From the NCBI RefSeq assembly GCF_029960815.1, contig NZ_JASBRE010000010.1:1-64000 (forward strand): DNA of 64,000 nucleotides. The letters run 5' to 3'. The position numbers and the translations under genes are program-made. Below are positions 26,502 through 36,096 of this stretch, piece after piece (within the stretch, counting starts at the first letter, position 1; each line of letters opens with the position of its first letter). Source of the DNA: Pseudomonas sp. AL03 (GTDB taxonomy: Bacteria; Pseudomonadota; Gammaproteobacteria; Pseudomonadales; Pseudomonadaceae). Below the pieces are notes generated by a model. It did no database searches, had not been told where the DNA came from, and worked only from the letters and a program-made list of their open reading frames with translations.

Positions 26502-28289
26502 ATGGCAGAAGCAGTCGCCGATAATGTTCCGGCCAAGACCACTCCAATAGACGGCAAACCGCCGCTGTTCGGGTTGTCCTTCCTGGAAAACCTCTCCGAG
26601 ATGACCATGTTGCGTCAGGTGGGCCTGTTGGTCGGCCTGGCTGCGAGCGTGGCGATTGGCTTTGCCGTGGTGTTGTGGTCCCAGCAGCCGGACTACCGGC
26701 CTCTGTACGGCAGCCTTGCCGGTATGGACGCCAAACAGGTCATGGATACCCTGGCCGCAGCCGACATTCCCTATACCGTTGAACCAAATTCCGGTGCCTT
26801 GCTGGTCAAGGCCGATGACCTGTCCCGTGCGCGAATCAAACTCGCGGGCGCTGGTGTCACTCCCAGCGACGGCAACATCGGTTTTGAAATTCTCGACAAG
26901 GACCAGGGCCTGGGTACCAGCCAGTTCATGGAGGCGACCCGATATCGTCGCGGTCTCGAAGGCGAACTGGCCCGCACCATCTCCAGTTTGAACAACGTCA
27001 AGGGTGCCCGCGTGCACCTGGCGATTCCGAAAAGCTCGGTGTTCGTGCGCGACGAGCGCAAGCCGAGCGCTTCGGTTCTGGTGGAGCTGTACTCCGGCCG
27101 CTCGCTGGAGCCTGGCCAGGTGCTGGCGATCATCAACCTGGTGGCTACCAGCGTTCCCGAACTCAGCAAATCCCAGATCACCGTCGTCGATCAGAAGGGC
27201 ACCTTGCTCTCCGATCAGGCGGAGAACTCCGAACTGACCATGGCCGGCAAGCAATTCGATTACAGCCGTCGCATGGAAAGCATGCTGACTCAGCGCGTGC
27301 ACAACATCCTGCAACCGGTGCTGGGCAACGATCGCTATAAAGCCGAAGTCTCGGCCGACGTGGATTTCAGTGCTGTCGAGTCGACCTCCGAGCAGTTCAA
27401 CCCGGATCAACCGGCCTTGCGCAGCGAGCAGTCGGTCAATGAGCAACGCACCGCCAGCAATGGTCCGCAAGGCGTGCCGGGTGCTTTGAGCAACCAGCCA
27501 CCAGCGCCAGCCTCCGCGCCGCAAACCACCGGTGGCGCTACCGCGGCGGCCGGCATGGTGCAGCCAGGCCAGCCATTGATTGATGCCAACGGTCAGCAAA
27601 TCATGGACCCGGCCACCGGCCAGCCTATGCTCGCACCGTACCCGGCGGACAAGCGTCAACAATCCACCAAGAACTTCGAGCTCGACCGCTCCATCAGCCA
27701 CACCAAACAACAGCAGGGCCGTTTGAATCGCCTGTCGGTGTCTGTGGTGGTGGATGACCAGGTCAAGATCAACGCGGCCAACGGCGAAACCACCCGTGCA
27801 CCGTGGAGCGCCGATGAATTGGCGCGCTTCACTCGCCTGGTACAGGACGCCGTCGGCTTCGACGCCAGCCGTGGCGACAGCGTCAGCGTGATCAACATGC
27901 CGTTCTCCGCCGAGCGCGGTGAAGTGATTGCCGATATTGCGTTCTACTCCCAGCCATGGTTCTGGGACATCGTCAAACAAGTGCTGGGTGTCTTGTTCAT
28001 CCTGGTGCTGGTGTTCGGTGTGCTGCGTCCGGTGCTCAACAACATCACCGGTGGCGGTAAAGGCAAACAGCTAGCTGGCTTGGGTAGCGACGTCGAACTG
28101 GGTGGCATGGGCGGTCTGGACGGCGAACTGGCCAACGACCGCGTCAGCCTCGGTGGCCCGACCAGCATCCTGCTGCCGAGCCCGAGCGAAGGCTATGACG
28201 CACAGTTGAACGCAATCAAGAGTCTGGTGGCAGAAGATCCGGGTCGCGTGGCCCAGGTCGTGAAAGAGTGGATTAACGCAGATGAGTGA
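26502..28289 (+). CDS. fliF: MS-ring protein FliF
   Basis: 595 aa. Two membrane segments flank the periplasmic ring domains: about residues 45-65 (VGLLVGLAASVAIGFAVVLW) and about 485-505 (VLGVLFILVLVFGVL). YscJ-type domain: YRPLYGSLAGMDAKQVMDTL onward. A Pro/Ala/Gln-rich loop lies at about 325-375. The cytoplasmic tail (NAIKSLVAEDPGRVAQVVKEWI) binds FliG, whose gene overlaps by 8 bases. Confidence 0.97.
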   Translation: MAEAVADNVPAKTTPIDGKPPLFGLSFLENLSEMTMLRQVGLLVGLAASVAIGFAVVLWSQQPDYRPLYGSLAGMDAKQVMDTLAAADIPYTVEPNSGALLVKADDLSRARIKLAGAGVTPSDGNIGFEILDKDQGLGTSQFMEATRYRRGLEGELARTISSLNNVKGARVHLAIPKSSVFVRDERKPSASVLVELYSGRSLEPGQVLAIINLVATSVPELSKSQITVVDQKGTLLSDQAENSELTMAGKQFDYSRRMESMLTQRVHNILQPVLGNDRYKAEVSADVDFSAVESTSEQFNPDQPALRSEQSVNEQRTASNGPQGVPGALSNQPPAPASAPQTTGGATAAAGMVQPGQPLIDANGQQIMDPATGQPMLAPYPADKRQQSTKNFELDRSISHTKQQQGRLNRLSVSVVVDDQVKINAANGETTRAPWSADELARFTRLVQDAVGFDASRGDSVSVINMPFSAERGEVIADIAFYSQPWFWDIVKQVLGVLFILVLVFGVLRPVLNNITGGGKGKQLAGLGSDVELGGMGGLDGELANDRVSLGGPTSILLPSPSEGYDAQLNAIKSLVAEDPGRVAQVVKEWINADE

Positions 28290-29301
28290 TAACCGAGCCG
28301 TTGCCGCCAAACTGAGCAAGGTCGACAAAGCCGCGATTCTGCTGCTGTCCCTGGGTTCAACCGACGCCGCCCAGGTGCTGCGCCACATGGGGCCCAAAGA
28401 GGTCCAGCGTGTGGGTGTGGCCATGGCACAAATGGGTAACGTGCACCGCGAGCAGGTCGAGCAGGTGATGAGTGAGTTCGTCGACATCGTCGGCGACCAG
28501 ACCAGCCTCGGCGTCGGCTCCGACGACTACGTGCGCAAAATGCTCACTCAGGCACTGGGCGAAGACAAGGCCAACGGCCTGATCGACCGTATCCTGCTGG
28601 GCGGCAACACCAGCGGCCTCGACAGCCTGAAGTGGATGGAGCCGCGCGCCGTCGCCGACGTGATCCGTTACGAGCACCCGCAGATCCAGGCGATCGTCGT
28701 GGCGTACCTCGATCCGGACCAGGCCGGTGAAGTGCTGGGTAACTTTGACCATAAAGTGCGTCTGGACATCATTCTGCGGGTTTCCTCGCTGAACACTGTG
28801 CAGCCTGCGGCCCTGAAAGAACTCAACCAGATTCTCGAGAAGCAGTTTTCCGGCAACTCGAATGCCGCGCGCACCACCCTGGGTGGCATCAAGCGTGCGG
28901 CAGATATCATGAACTTCCTCGACAGCTCGATCGAAGGTCAGCTGATGGACTCGATCCGCGAAGTCGACGAAGACCTGTCCGGTCAGATCGAAGACCTCAT
29001 GTTCGTGTTCAACAACCTGTCCGATGTCGACGACCGCGGGATTCAGGCGCTGCTGCGCGAAGTGTCCTCCGATGTGCTGGTGCTGGCCCTCAAAGGTTCG
29101 GACGAAGGCGTCAAAGAGAAGATCTTCAAGAACATGTCCAAACGGGCGGCCGAACTGTTGCGCGACGACCTCGAGGCCAAAGGCCCGGTGCGTGTCAGCG
29201 ACGTGGAAACCGCGCAGAAAGAAATCCTCACCATTGCCCGCCGTATGGCCGAAGCCGGAGAAATCGTTCTCGGCGGGAAGGGCGGCGAAGAGATGATCTA
29301 A
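28282..29301 (+). CDS. fliG: Flagellar switch protein FliG
   Basis: 339 aa. Torque-generating rotor subunit. N-terminal FliF-binding part (KAAILLLSLGSTDAAQVLRHMGPKEVQ), middle EHPQ motif (YEHPQIQAIVVAYL), and C-terminal charged torque helix region (DDRGIQALLREVSSDVLVLALKGSDEGVKEKIFKNMSKRAAELLRDD, described by its parts). Overlaps fliF. Confidence 0.97.
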   Translation: MSDNRAVAAKLSKVDKAAILLLSLGSTDAAQVLRHMGPKEVQRVGVAMAQMGNVHREQVEQVMSEFVDIVGDQTSLGVGSDDYVRKMLTQALGEDKANGLIDRILLGGNTSGLDSLKWMEPRAVADVIRYEHPQIQAIVVAYLDPDQAGEVLGNFDHKVRLDIILRVSSLNTVQPAALKELNQILEKQFSGNSNAARTTLGGIKRAADIMNFLDSSIEGQLMDSIREVDEDLSGQIEDLMFVFNNLSDVDDRGIQALLREVSSDVLVLALKGSDEGVKEKIFKNMSKRAAELLRDDLEAKGPVRVSDVETAQKEILTIARRMAEAGEIVLGGKGGEEMI

Positions 29302-29308
29302 GGTCACT

Positions 29309-30118
29309 ATGTCGTCCAAACATGATGAGTCCAACACCGACCTGATCCGTGGCAAGGACGTCGGTGGTTTCGACGTCTGGTCGCTGCCCAGTTTCGACCC
29401 TTTTGTGCCGGAGCCCGAGCCTGAACCTGAGCCTGAGCCTCCGGAAATGGAAGAAGTGCCGCTGGAAGAAGTCCAGCCACTGACCCTCGAAGAGCTCGAA
29501 AGCATTCGCCAGGAGGCCTACAACGAAGGCTTCGCCACGGGTGAGAAAGAAGGTTTTCACAGCACCACGCTCAAGGTTCGTCAGGAAGCCGAAGTGGCGC
29601 TGGCCGCCAAGATTGCTGCTCTGGAGCAACTGATGGGGCATCTGTTCGAGCCCATTGCCGAACAGGACACCCTGATCGAAAAGTCCCTGGTCGACCTTGT
29701 GCAGCACATCACCAAACAGGTGATTCAGCGCGAACTGGCCATCGACTCGACGCAGATCGAACACGTCATGCGCGAGGCTCTCAAGCTCTTGCCGCTGGGC
29801 GTGGGCAATGTGCGGCTGTACATCAATCCGCAAGATTTCGAACAGGTCAAAGCCCTGCGCGAACGCCATGAAGAAACCTGGCGCATCGTCGAGGACGAGG
29901 CGTTGTTGCCCGGCGGTTGCCGGGTCGAGACTGAACACAGTCGTATCGACGCCACGGTCGAAACCCGCGTTGCGCGGGTCATGGACAAGCTGTTCGATCA
30001 GTTGCACGAACAGGCCTTGCACCCGGCCGCGGCGGATCTGAGTCTGGAACTGCCGATCAGCGACAAACCCGCGATCGCGCCGGTCGAACCCGAACTGGAC
30101 GACCCTGATGCGCCTTGA
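29309..30118 (+). CDS. fliH: Flagellar assembly protein FliH
   Basis: 269 aa; regulator of the FliI ATPase in the export apparatus. The N-terminus is acidic and contains an Glu-Pro dipeptide run (about residues 34-45) encoded by GAGCCT-type hexamers. Then come the helical GxxxG-like region ([13 protein letters not shown]) and the C-terminal FliH/YscL domain ([25 protein letters not shown]). Overlaps fliI by 11 bases. Confidence 0.93.
   Translation: MSSKHDESNTDLIRGKDVGGFDVWSLPSFDPFVPEPEPEPEPEPPEMEEVPLEEVQPLTLEELESIRQEAYNEGFATGEKEGFHSTTLKVRQEAEVALAAKIAALEQLMGHLFEPIAEQDTLIEKSLVDLVQHITKQVIQRELAIDSTQIEHVMREALKLLPLGVGNVRLYINPQDFEQVKALRERHEETWRIVEDEALLPGGCRVETEHSRIDATVETRVARVMDKLFDQLHEQALHPAAADLSLELPISDKPAIAPVEPELDDPDAP
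29411..29440 (+). repeat. Hexanucleotide repeat in fliH (Glu-Pro codons)
   Basis: Five consecutive 6-bp units (GAGCCC, GAGCCT, GAACCT, GAGCCT, GAGCCT) code for an (EP)5 run. Changes of whole units would keep frame and only lengthen or shorten the linker. Confidence 0.85.
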
Positions 30119-31466
30119 TCGCACCAGCTTCGCCAAGCGTCTCGGCAGCTACGCCGAGGCCACGGAGCTGGAAGGCGCGCCGATCCTTGAGGGCCGCTTG
30201 CTGCGCATGGTCGGCTTGACCCTCGAAGCCGAAGGCTTGCGCGCCGCCATGGGCAGCCGCTGCATGGTCATCAATGACGACAGTTATCACCCGGTACAGG
30301 TCGAAGCCGAAGTCATGGGTTTCTCCGGCAGCAAGGTGTTTCTGATGCCGGTCGGCAGCGTGGCCGGCATCGCTCCCGGTGCCCGTGTGGTGCCTCTGGC
30401 TGATACCGGTCGTCTGCCGATGGGCATGAGCATGCTCGGGCGGGTGCTCGATGGCGCCGGTCGCGCGCTGGACGGCAAGGGCGGGATGAAGGCCGAAGAT
30501 TGGGTGCCGATGGACGGCCCGACCATCAACCCGCTCAAGCGCGAACCCATCAGTGAGCCGCTGGACGTGGGCATTCGCAGCATCAACGGTTTGTTGACAG
30601 TCGGCCGTGGTCAGCGACTCGGCTTGTTCGCCGGTACCGGCGTGGGTAAGAGTGTGCTGCTGGGCATGATGACCCGCTTCACCGAGGCCGACATCATCGT
30701 CGTCGGGTTGATCGGTGAGCGGGGTCGTGAAGTTAAAGAGTTCATCGAGCACATCCTCGGTGAAGAAGGGCTCAAGCGCTCTGTCGTCGTGGCGTCCCCG
30801 GCGGACGATGCGCCACTGATGCGTCTGCGCGCGGCCATGTACTGCACGCGAATTGCCGAGTATTTCCGCGACAAGGGCAAGAACGTCCTGTTGCTCATGG
30901 ATTCCCTGACCCGATTCGCCCAGGCCCAGCGAGAAATCGCCCTGGCCATCGGCGAGCCGCCAGCGACCAAGGGTTATCCGCCATCGGTGTTCGCCAAGCT
31001 GCCGAAACTGGTTGAGCGGGCCGGTAATGCCGAGAAGGGCGGCGGTTCGATCACCGCGTTCTACACCGTATTGTCCGAAGGCGATGACCAGCAGGATCCG
31101 ATTGCCGACGCCGCGCGAGGCGTGCTCGATGGGCACATTGTGCTGTCCCGGCGCCTGGCCGAGGAAGGTCATTACCCGGCCATCGATATCGAAGCGTCCA
31201 TCAGCCGCGTCATGCCGTCGGTGGTATCGCCGGAGCACATGACTCGCGCTCAGTATTTCAAGCAGCTGTGGTCGCGTTATCAACAGAGTCGAGACCTGAT
31301 CAGCGTCGGCGCCTACGTTGCGGGTGGTGATCGGGAAACCGATCTGGCAATCTCCCTGCAACCGCAGCTGGTCAAATACCTGCGCCAGGGCCTGAACGAC
31401 AGTATCAGCCTGGGCGAAAGCGAAGCCTATCTCGGCTCGATCTTCGCCCCCGCGGCCAGCGGGTAA
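30108..31466 (+). CDS. fliI: Flagellum-specific ATPase FliI
   Basis: 452 aa, F1-beta-like type III export ATPase. Walker A is [15 protein letters not shown] (about residues 172-186), followed by [15 protein letters not shown] and Walker [25 protein letters not shown] start overlapping fliH. Confidence 0.97.
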   Translation: MRLDRTSFAKRLGSYAEATELEGAPILEGRLLRMVGLTLEAEGLRAAMGSRCMVINDDSYHPVQVEAEVMGFSGSKVFLMPVGSVAGIAPGARVVPLADTGRLPMGMSMLGRVLDGAGRALDGKGGMKAEDWVPMDGPTINPLKREPISEPLDVGIRSINGLLTVGRGQRLGLFAGTGVGKSVLLGMMTRFTEADIIVVGLIGERGREVKEFIEHILGEEGLKRSVVVASPADDAPLMRLRAAMYCTRIAEYFRDKGKNVLLLMDSLTRFAQAQREIALAIGEPPATKGYPPSVFAKLPKLVERAGNAEKGGGSITAFYTVLSEGDDQQDPIADAARGVLDGHIVLSRRLAEEGHYPAIDIEASISRVMPSVVSPEHMTRAQYFKQLWSRYQQSRDLISVGAYVAGGDRETDLAISLQPQLVKYLRQGLNDSISLGESEAYLGSIFAPAASG

Positions 31467-31472
31467 CCGACC

Positions 31473-31922
31473 ATGGCCCAGAGCCGAGCCTCGCGCCTGG
31501 CCCCCGTGGTCGAAATGGCTGAAAAGGTCGAGAAAACCGCGGTCCAGCGCCTGGGGCACTTCCAGGGGCAGGTCCGCCTGGCAGAAAGCAAACTCGCCGA
31601 CCTCGAAGCCTTTCGCCTCGACTATCAGGAGCAATGGATCGTGCGCGGCAGCAGTGGCGTGTCGGGCCAATGGCTGCTGGGTTATCAAGGCTTCCTTGCG
31701 CAACTGGGTACCGCCATCGACCAGCAGCGACAAAGCCTCGTGTGGCATCAAAATAATCTGAACAAGGCGCGCGAAAGCTGGCAACAGGCGTATGCCCGGG
31801 TCGAAGGCTTGCGCAAACTGGTGTCGCGCTATATGGATGAGGCACGGCGGCTGGAGGACCGGCGCGAGCAAAAGCTGCTGGATGAGTTGTCCCAGCGGTT
31901 ACCGCGTCAGGATCCTTACTGA
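31473..31922 (+). CDS. fliJ: Flagellar export protein FliJ
   Basis: 149 aa, almost wholly coiled coil and rich in Arg, Gln and Leu, as expected for the FliJ stalk that links FliI to FlhA. It follows fliI by 6 bases and ends the fliE operon. Sequence conservation is low in this family; position secures the call. Confidence 0.9.
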   Translation: MAQSRASRLAPVVEMAEKVEKTAVQRLGHFQGQVRLAESKLADLEAFRLDYQEQWIVRGSSGVSGQWLLGYQGFLAQLGTAIDQQRQSLVWHQNNLNKARESWQQAYARVEGLRKLVSRYMDEARRLEDRREQKLLDELSQRLPRQDPY

Positions 31923-32017
31923 TCAGGCAGCGCTCAACAATTTCGTGCCTTGCTCCCGCCCCCGCCAAGTGCTAAACCTTGTACACGTAAGTTCACCCAT
32001 GACAAGGAAGCCGTTCA

Positions 32018-32323
32018 ATGTCAGTTGTTACAGAAGTATCTCAAGGTGGGCAAAAACTGACGATTTCGATCAAGGGACGATTCGATTTTGCCAAGCATCA
32101 GGAGTTTCGTGAGTCCTATGAGAATCTTGAGCCAAAACCCGACTCCTTCGAAGTGAACTTGAAGGACGCCACCTACCTCGACAGCTCAGCGCTCGGCATG
32201 TTGTTGCTATTGCGTGATCACGCCGGTGGCGAGAATGCCGAGATCACGTTGACCAACGCCAATGCAGATGTGCGCAAGATTCTCGCCATCTCCAACTTCG
32301 AACAAATCTTCGACGTGGCGTGA
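32018..32323 (+). CDS. hsbA: Anti-sigma factor antagonist HsbA (STAS domain)
   Basis: 101 aa STAS protein; the phosphorylatable Ser is in ATYLDSSALGMLLLL (Ser56). In P. aeruginosa HsbA binds the anti-sigma factor FlgM or the diguanylate cyclase HsbD depending on phosphorylation, coupling FliA activity and biofilm choice. It has a 95-bp leader after fliJ and overlaps hsbR, whose product should control its phosphorylation. Confidence 0.88.
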   Translation: MSVVTEVSQGGQKLTISIKGRFDFAKHQEFRESYENLEPKPDSFEVNLKDATYLDSSALGMLLLLRDHAGGENAEITLTNANADVRKILAISNFEQIFDVA

Positions 32324-34035
32324 CCGCCATGCAGTCCTTGTTCGAGCCGCTGACGATCCTGATCGCTGAAGACAGCGCGGCCGATCGCATGCTGCTGTCG
32401 ACCATCGTCCGTCGCCAGGGCCATGAGGTGCTGACGGCCGCCAATGGTGCCGAAGCCGTTGACGCGTTTCGCCAGCAACGGCCGCAACTGGTGCTCATGG
32501 ACGCGATGATGCCGGTGATGGACGGTTTCGAGGCGGCGCGGCAGATCAAGGTGTTGGCAGGGGAAACCCTGGTGCCGATCATCTTCCTCACCTCGCTGAC
32601 CGAAAGCGAAGCGCTGGCGCGCTGTCTGGAGGCCGGGGGTGACGACTTTCTGGCAAAGCCCTACAACCAGGTGATCCTCGCCGCCAAGATCAAGGCGATG
32701 GATCGCTTGCGGCGGTTGCAGGCCACGGTGTTGCAGCAGCGTGACCAGATCGTCAGGCACCACCACTACCTGCTCAACGAGCAGCGAGTGGCCAAGGCCG
32801 TATTCGACAAGGTGGCTCACTCCGGCTGCCTGAATGCACCCAATATCCGCTACCTGCAATCGCCCTATGCGCTGTTCAACGGCGATCTGCTGCTGGCTGC
32901 GTTTACCCCGGCCGGTGACATGCATGTGCTGCTCGGTGATTTCACCGGCCATGGTTTGCCGGCCGCGGTCGGTGCGATGCCCCTGGCCGAAGTCTTTTAC
33001 GGCATGACTGCCAAGGGTTATGGCCTGTCCGAAACCTTGCGCGAGATGAATGCCAAGCTCAAGCGCATCCTGCCGGTGGACATGTTCTGTTGTGCAACGC
33101 TGCTGTGCCTGAGTTTTCAGCGACGTTCGGTGGAGGTCTGGAACGGCGGGATGCCGGACGGGTACCTGCACAGCATCGCCAGTGGTGAGCGCACGGCGCT
33201 GAAGGCTCGGCATTTGCCGCTCGGCGTACTGAACCCACAATCGTTTGATGACCGCACCGAGGTGTTTCCCATGGCGGTCGGGGATCGGGTCTTCCTGTTG
33301 TCCGACGGGGTGATCGATACCTGTGATGCCAACGAACAACTGTTTGGTGTGGAGCGACTGCAGCAGGTGTTTGCGGCCAATCATCAGCCTGATGAGTTGT
33401 TCGAAAAGATCGAGCAGGCGTTGCGGGACTTTCGCGGCGAGGCACGCGATGACGTGAGCATGGTCGAGGTCAGTCTGCTGGACGCCGCGCAACTGAGCCC
33501 GCCGGCGCTGGTGTATTCCGACAGTGGTCAGTCTTGCCCGCTGGACTGGTCAGTGAGTTTCGAGTTTCGCGCCGCCACGCTCAGACGTTTCAATCCACTG
33601 CCGTATCTTCTGCAATTGCTGCTTGAGGTCCACGGTCTGCGGGCTCAGAGCGGGGCGCTCTACAGTGTTTTGGCCGAACTGTATTCCAATGCCCTGGAGC
33701 ATGGCGTGCTGGGGCTGGATTCGGCGCTCAAGCGCGATGCCGCGGGCTTTACCCGTTATTATCAACAGCGCAAAACGCGCCTGGACGACTTGCAGGACGG
33801 CTTCGTGCGGGTGCATTTGCAGGTTGTCCCGAGGGGCGAGGGCGGCTGCCTGACGGTTCGGGTCGAAGACAGTGGCAAGGGTTTCGATGTCGCTCGAGTG
33901 ATGGAGCAGCCCGTCGATGGCGTCCGTCTGTCGGGACGTGGTGTCAGTCTGATCCGTCAATTGGGCCACAACGCGAGTTGGTCCGATGAGGGTCGAAGTG
34001 CCCGCGTGGAATTTTTCTGGGAGGCTCTGGCATAA
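32320..34035 (+). CDS. hsbR: Response regulator HsbR with PP2C phosphatase and kinase domains
   Basis: 571 aa. REC domain (about 10-130; Asp61 in LVLMDAMMPVMDG), PP2C/SpoIIE phosphatase (about 190-390; LLGDFTGHGLPAAVGAM, FLLSDGVIDTCD, DDVSMVEV), and a C-terminal HATPase of the anti-sigma kinase type (VLAELYSNALEHGVLG; VEDSGKGFDV). It dephosphorylates or phosphorylates HsbA depending on its own phosphorylation by HptB. GTG at 32320 overlaps the hsbA stop; an ATG three codons later is equally possible. Confidence 0.88.
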   Translation: MTAMQSLFEPLTILIAEDSAADRMLLSTIVRRQGHEVLTAANGAEAVDAFRQQRPQLVLMDAMMPVMDGFEAARQIKVLAGETLVPIIFLTSLTESEALARCLEAGGDDFLAKPYNQVILAAKIKAMDRLRRLQATVLQQRDQIVRHHHYLLNEQRVAKAVFDKVAHSGCLNAPNIRYLQSPYALFNGDLLLAAFTPAGDMHVLLGDFTGHGLPAAVGAMPLAEVFYGMTAKGYGLSETLREMNAKLKRILPVDMFCCATLLCLSFQRRSVEVWNGGMPDGYLHSIASGERTALKARHLPLGVLNPQSFDDRTEVFPMAVGDRVFLLSDGVIDTCDANEQLFGVERLQQVFAANHQPDELFEKIEQALRDFRGEARDDVSMVEVSLLDAAQLSPPALVYSDSGQSCPLDWSVSFEFRAATLRRFNPLPYLLQLLLEVHGLRAQSGALYSVLAELYSNALEHGVLGLDSALKRDAAGFTRYYQQRKTRLDDLQDGFVRVHLQVVPRGEGGCLTVRVEDSGKGFDVARVMEQPVDGVRLSGRGVSLIRQLGHNASWSDEGRSARVEFFWEALA

Positions 34036-34065
34036 TCCACGCATTCTTGATCAAGGAGTGAGCAA

Positions 34066-34413
34066 GTGGCTGACACACACCTGGACCGCGACGTGCTGAA
34101 CGCGTTGCAAGAGGTCATGGAGGATCAGTATCCGGCGTTGCTGGATACCTTCATCGCCGATTCCGAAGAGCGTTTGTGCATCTTGCATAACGCCGAAGAT
34201 GCCGCGCAACTCATGAATGCTGCCCATAGTTTCAAAGGCAGTAGCAGCAACATGGGCGCCATTCGCCTGGCTGAGTTGTGCAATGAGCTGGAACAACGCG
34301 CCAAGCAAAAAAGCCTCGCCGGCATTGAAAAATTGGTGGGCGAAATTGATGGCGAATTTGCCATTGTTCGACCGCTCTATGAAGCCGAGCGCCAGCGCTC
34401 TCTTGCTGACTGA
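34066..34413 (+). CDS. hptB: Histidine phosphotransfer protein HptB
   Basis: 115 aa Hpt domain; acceptor His about residue 54 in NAAHSFKGSSSNMGAIRLAEL. In P. aeruginosa HptB relays phosphate from several hybrid kinases to HsbR. GTG start with AAGGAG ribosome site. Followed by a hairpin (34421-34443, GCCCGG/CCGGGC) without a T-run. Confidence 0.9.
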   Translation: MADTHLDRDVLNALQEVMEDQYPALLDTFIADSEERLCILHNAEDAAQLMNAAHSFKGSSSNMGAIRLAELCNELEQRAKQKSLAGIEKLVGEIDGEFAIVRPLYEAERQRSLAD

Positions 34414-34451
34414 GACGACCGCCCGGCGCTTTTAGCACCGGGCACTAAAAC

Positions 34452-34468
34452 CTGGCGCGACCTTTGCA
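34452..34468 (+). promoter_or_regulatory. Sigma-54 promoter of fliK
   Basis: CTGGCGCGACCTTTGCA matches YTGGCACGRNNNTTGCW with one mismatch and correct spacing; 50 bases before the fliK ATG. Confidence 0.9.
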
Positions 34469-34518
34469 ATAATCTCCGTCAACTGTACCTACGATCCCAG
34501 TGCAGCGGAGACTGTTCC

Positions 34519-35877
34519 ATGCCCGTTACCCCCAATATGCTGCTTCAGGCCGCCGCGCAGGCCAAGACTCAAGCCGCTTCCGCCAATACACCGGCGCTGG
34601 CCGCTGAGCCTGGGGACAAGGCGTCCAGCTTCGCTCAGGTCTACGCCAATCAAGCCCAGAACAAGCCCTCTGCCGTGTCTGACGGATCGGCAAAGCCGGT
34701 ACGCGATAAAACCCCGGACAGCCTTGGAAAGAAGGACGTCGACAACGACAAATCTGCCGCCCCGGAACCCGCGGTTGCCGATAGCGGCAAATCCTTGCCC
34801 GCCGATAAACCGGCGCCGACTGACGACAAGGCTGCCAGCGATCAAGCCTCGGATTCCGCTGAAACGTCGGTCGCCGATGCCGCGCCTGTTGACCCGACTC
34901 TCGATCCTGCTTTGATGCAGGCAGCCCAGCCGGCAGCACCAGCGCCGACGACTGCGCCAGTGGTAGTCGCCGCGCAGGTCGAAGCGCCGATTGTTGCGGC
35001 CGTTACAGCGGCAATCTTTCCCGCCGCAACCACTGACACCGATTTCGACCCCGAAGCCGATCCCCTCGACGCGCTGCCAGCCGTGCGCATGGCCATGGAG
35101 CAGAGCGGTCACGTTTCCGCTTCCAGTCAGGCTCAGCCGAAAGCGACACCGACCTCGACCCAGGCTCAGGCCGACGGCGAATCGACCTCGGCGCAGAACT
35201 TTGCCGCGGGCATGGCGAGCATGCTCGACGTGCAAGCCGACAAGGACAGCACTGGCCAGGGCGGCGACAAGGCCTTCAGCGGTCTTATCGATGACGGTCT
35301 CAAGGACCTGAAGTCCGCGACCAGCGATACCCGGGTCGACGATTTCGCCAACCGTCTGGCGGCGCTGACCCAGGCGGCCACGCCGAAAACTGCCAATGCC
35401 TTGCCGGTGAACCAGCCGATCGCCATGCACCAGAGCGGCTGGACCGAAGAAGTGGTGAACCGGGTCATGTACCTGTCCAGTGCCAATCTCAAGGCGGCCG
35501 ACATCCAGTTGCAACCGGCCGAACTGGGACGCCTGGACATTCGGGTGAACATGGTTCCGGATCAGCAGACTCAGGTGACTTTCATGAGCGCCCATCCAGG
35601 CGTACGCGAAGCGCTGGACGGGCAAATGCATCGCTTGCGTGACATGTTTGCGCAGCAGGGCATGGGCCAGGTCGACGTCAACGTGTCCGACCAGTCCCGT
35701 GGCTGGCAAGGTCAGGGGCAGGATCAGGCTCAACAGGGCCAAGGCCAGGGCGGGCGCACCAACGCCAGCGGTGGTCGCCTCGATTCCATGGACGACGAGC
35801 TTGCGGTTAGCGTTGCCGAAGTTGCGGCCAGCACCACCAGCGTGATCGGCTCGAGCGCAGTCGACTACTACGCCTGA
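34519..35877 (+). CDS. fliK: Flagellar hook-length control protein FliK
   Basis: 452 aa. The N-terminal two thirds are Ala/Pro/Asp/Lys-rich low complexity, as in a molecular ruler. The C-terminal substrate-switch domain (about 300-400) has LQPAELGRLDIRVNMVPDQ and MSAHPGVREALDGQMHRLRDMFAQQG, followed by a Gln/Gly-rich tail. Own RpoN promoter. A second FliK-like gene lies at the right end of the window. Confidence 0.93.
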   Translation: MPVTPNMLLQAAAQAKTQAASANTPALAAEPGDKASSFAQVYANQAQNKPSAVSDGSAKPVRDKTPDSLGKKDVDNDKSAAPEPAVADSGKSLPADKPAPTDDKAASDQASDSAETSVADAAPVDPTLDPALMQAAQPAAPAPTTAPVVVAAQVEAPIVAAVTAAIFPAATTDTDFDPEADPLDALPAVRMAMEQSGHVSASSQAQPKATPTSTQAQADGESTSAQNFAAGMASMLDVQADKDSTGQGGDKAFSGLIDDGLKDLKSATSDTRVDDFANRLAALTQAATPKTANALPVNQPIAMHQSGWTEEVVNRVMYLSSANLKAADIQLQPAELGRLDIRVNMVPDQQTQVTFMSAHPGVREALDGQMHRLRDMFAQQGMGQVDVNVSDQSRGWQGQGQDQAQQGQGQGGRTNASGGRLDSMDDELAVSVAEVAASTTSVIGSSAVDYYA

Positions 35878-35886
35878 TTTCTCTCC

Positions 35887-35997
35887 GATCGTTCCCGCGC
35901 TCTGCGTGGGAATGCCTCAATGGACGCTCCGCGTCCGCTCTTGCATGTGACGCGGAGCGTCACGGGCTGCATTCCCACGCAGAGCGTGGGAACGATC
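35887..35997. repeat. Intergenic palindromic (REP-like) element after fliK
   Basis: The outer arms GATCGTTCCCGCGCTCTGCG and CGCAGAGCGTGGGAACGATC are near-perfect inverted copies 111 bases apart end to end, with nested arms GTGGGAATGC/GCATTCCCAC and inner GACGCTCCGCGTC/GACGCGGAGCGTC. This layout is common between genes in fluorescent pseudomonads. It could also help end the fliK transcript. Confidence 0.88.
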
Positions 35998-36029
35998 AAA
36001 CTGTCCTTCCAGTTTTCCCTCAGACACTT

Positions 36030-36046
36030 CTGGCATAACACTTGCT
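36030..36046 (+). promoter_or_regulatory. Sigma-54 promoter of fliL operon
   Basis: CTGGCATAACACTTGCT keeps the GGCA and TTGC cores with ten bases between GG and GC; two -24-side positions differ. It is 51 bases before fliL, the first gene of fliLMNOPQR-flhB. Confidence 0.85.
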
Positions 36047-36096
36047 CTTGCCTTGCCGTGCGACTGTGAAAACCCGAATAGTGACGGATTATTGGC

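Noticed and set aside
30057..31871. 604-aa minus-strand open frame opposite fliI/fliJ
   Set aside because: Rich in His, Gln and Arg with no recognisable domain; mirrors codon bias of fliI, which is unambiguous.
35887..35997. CRISPR-like or mobile element ends
   Set aside because: A single inverted repeat without spacer array, transposase or target duplication; fits a common intergenic palindrome.
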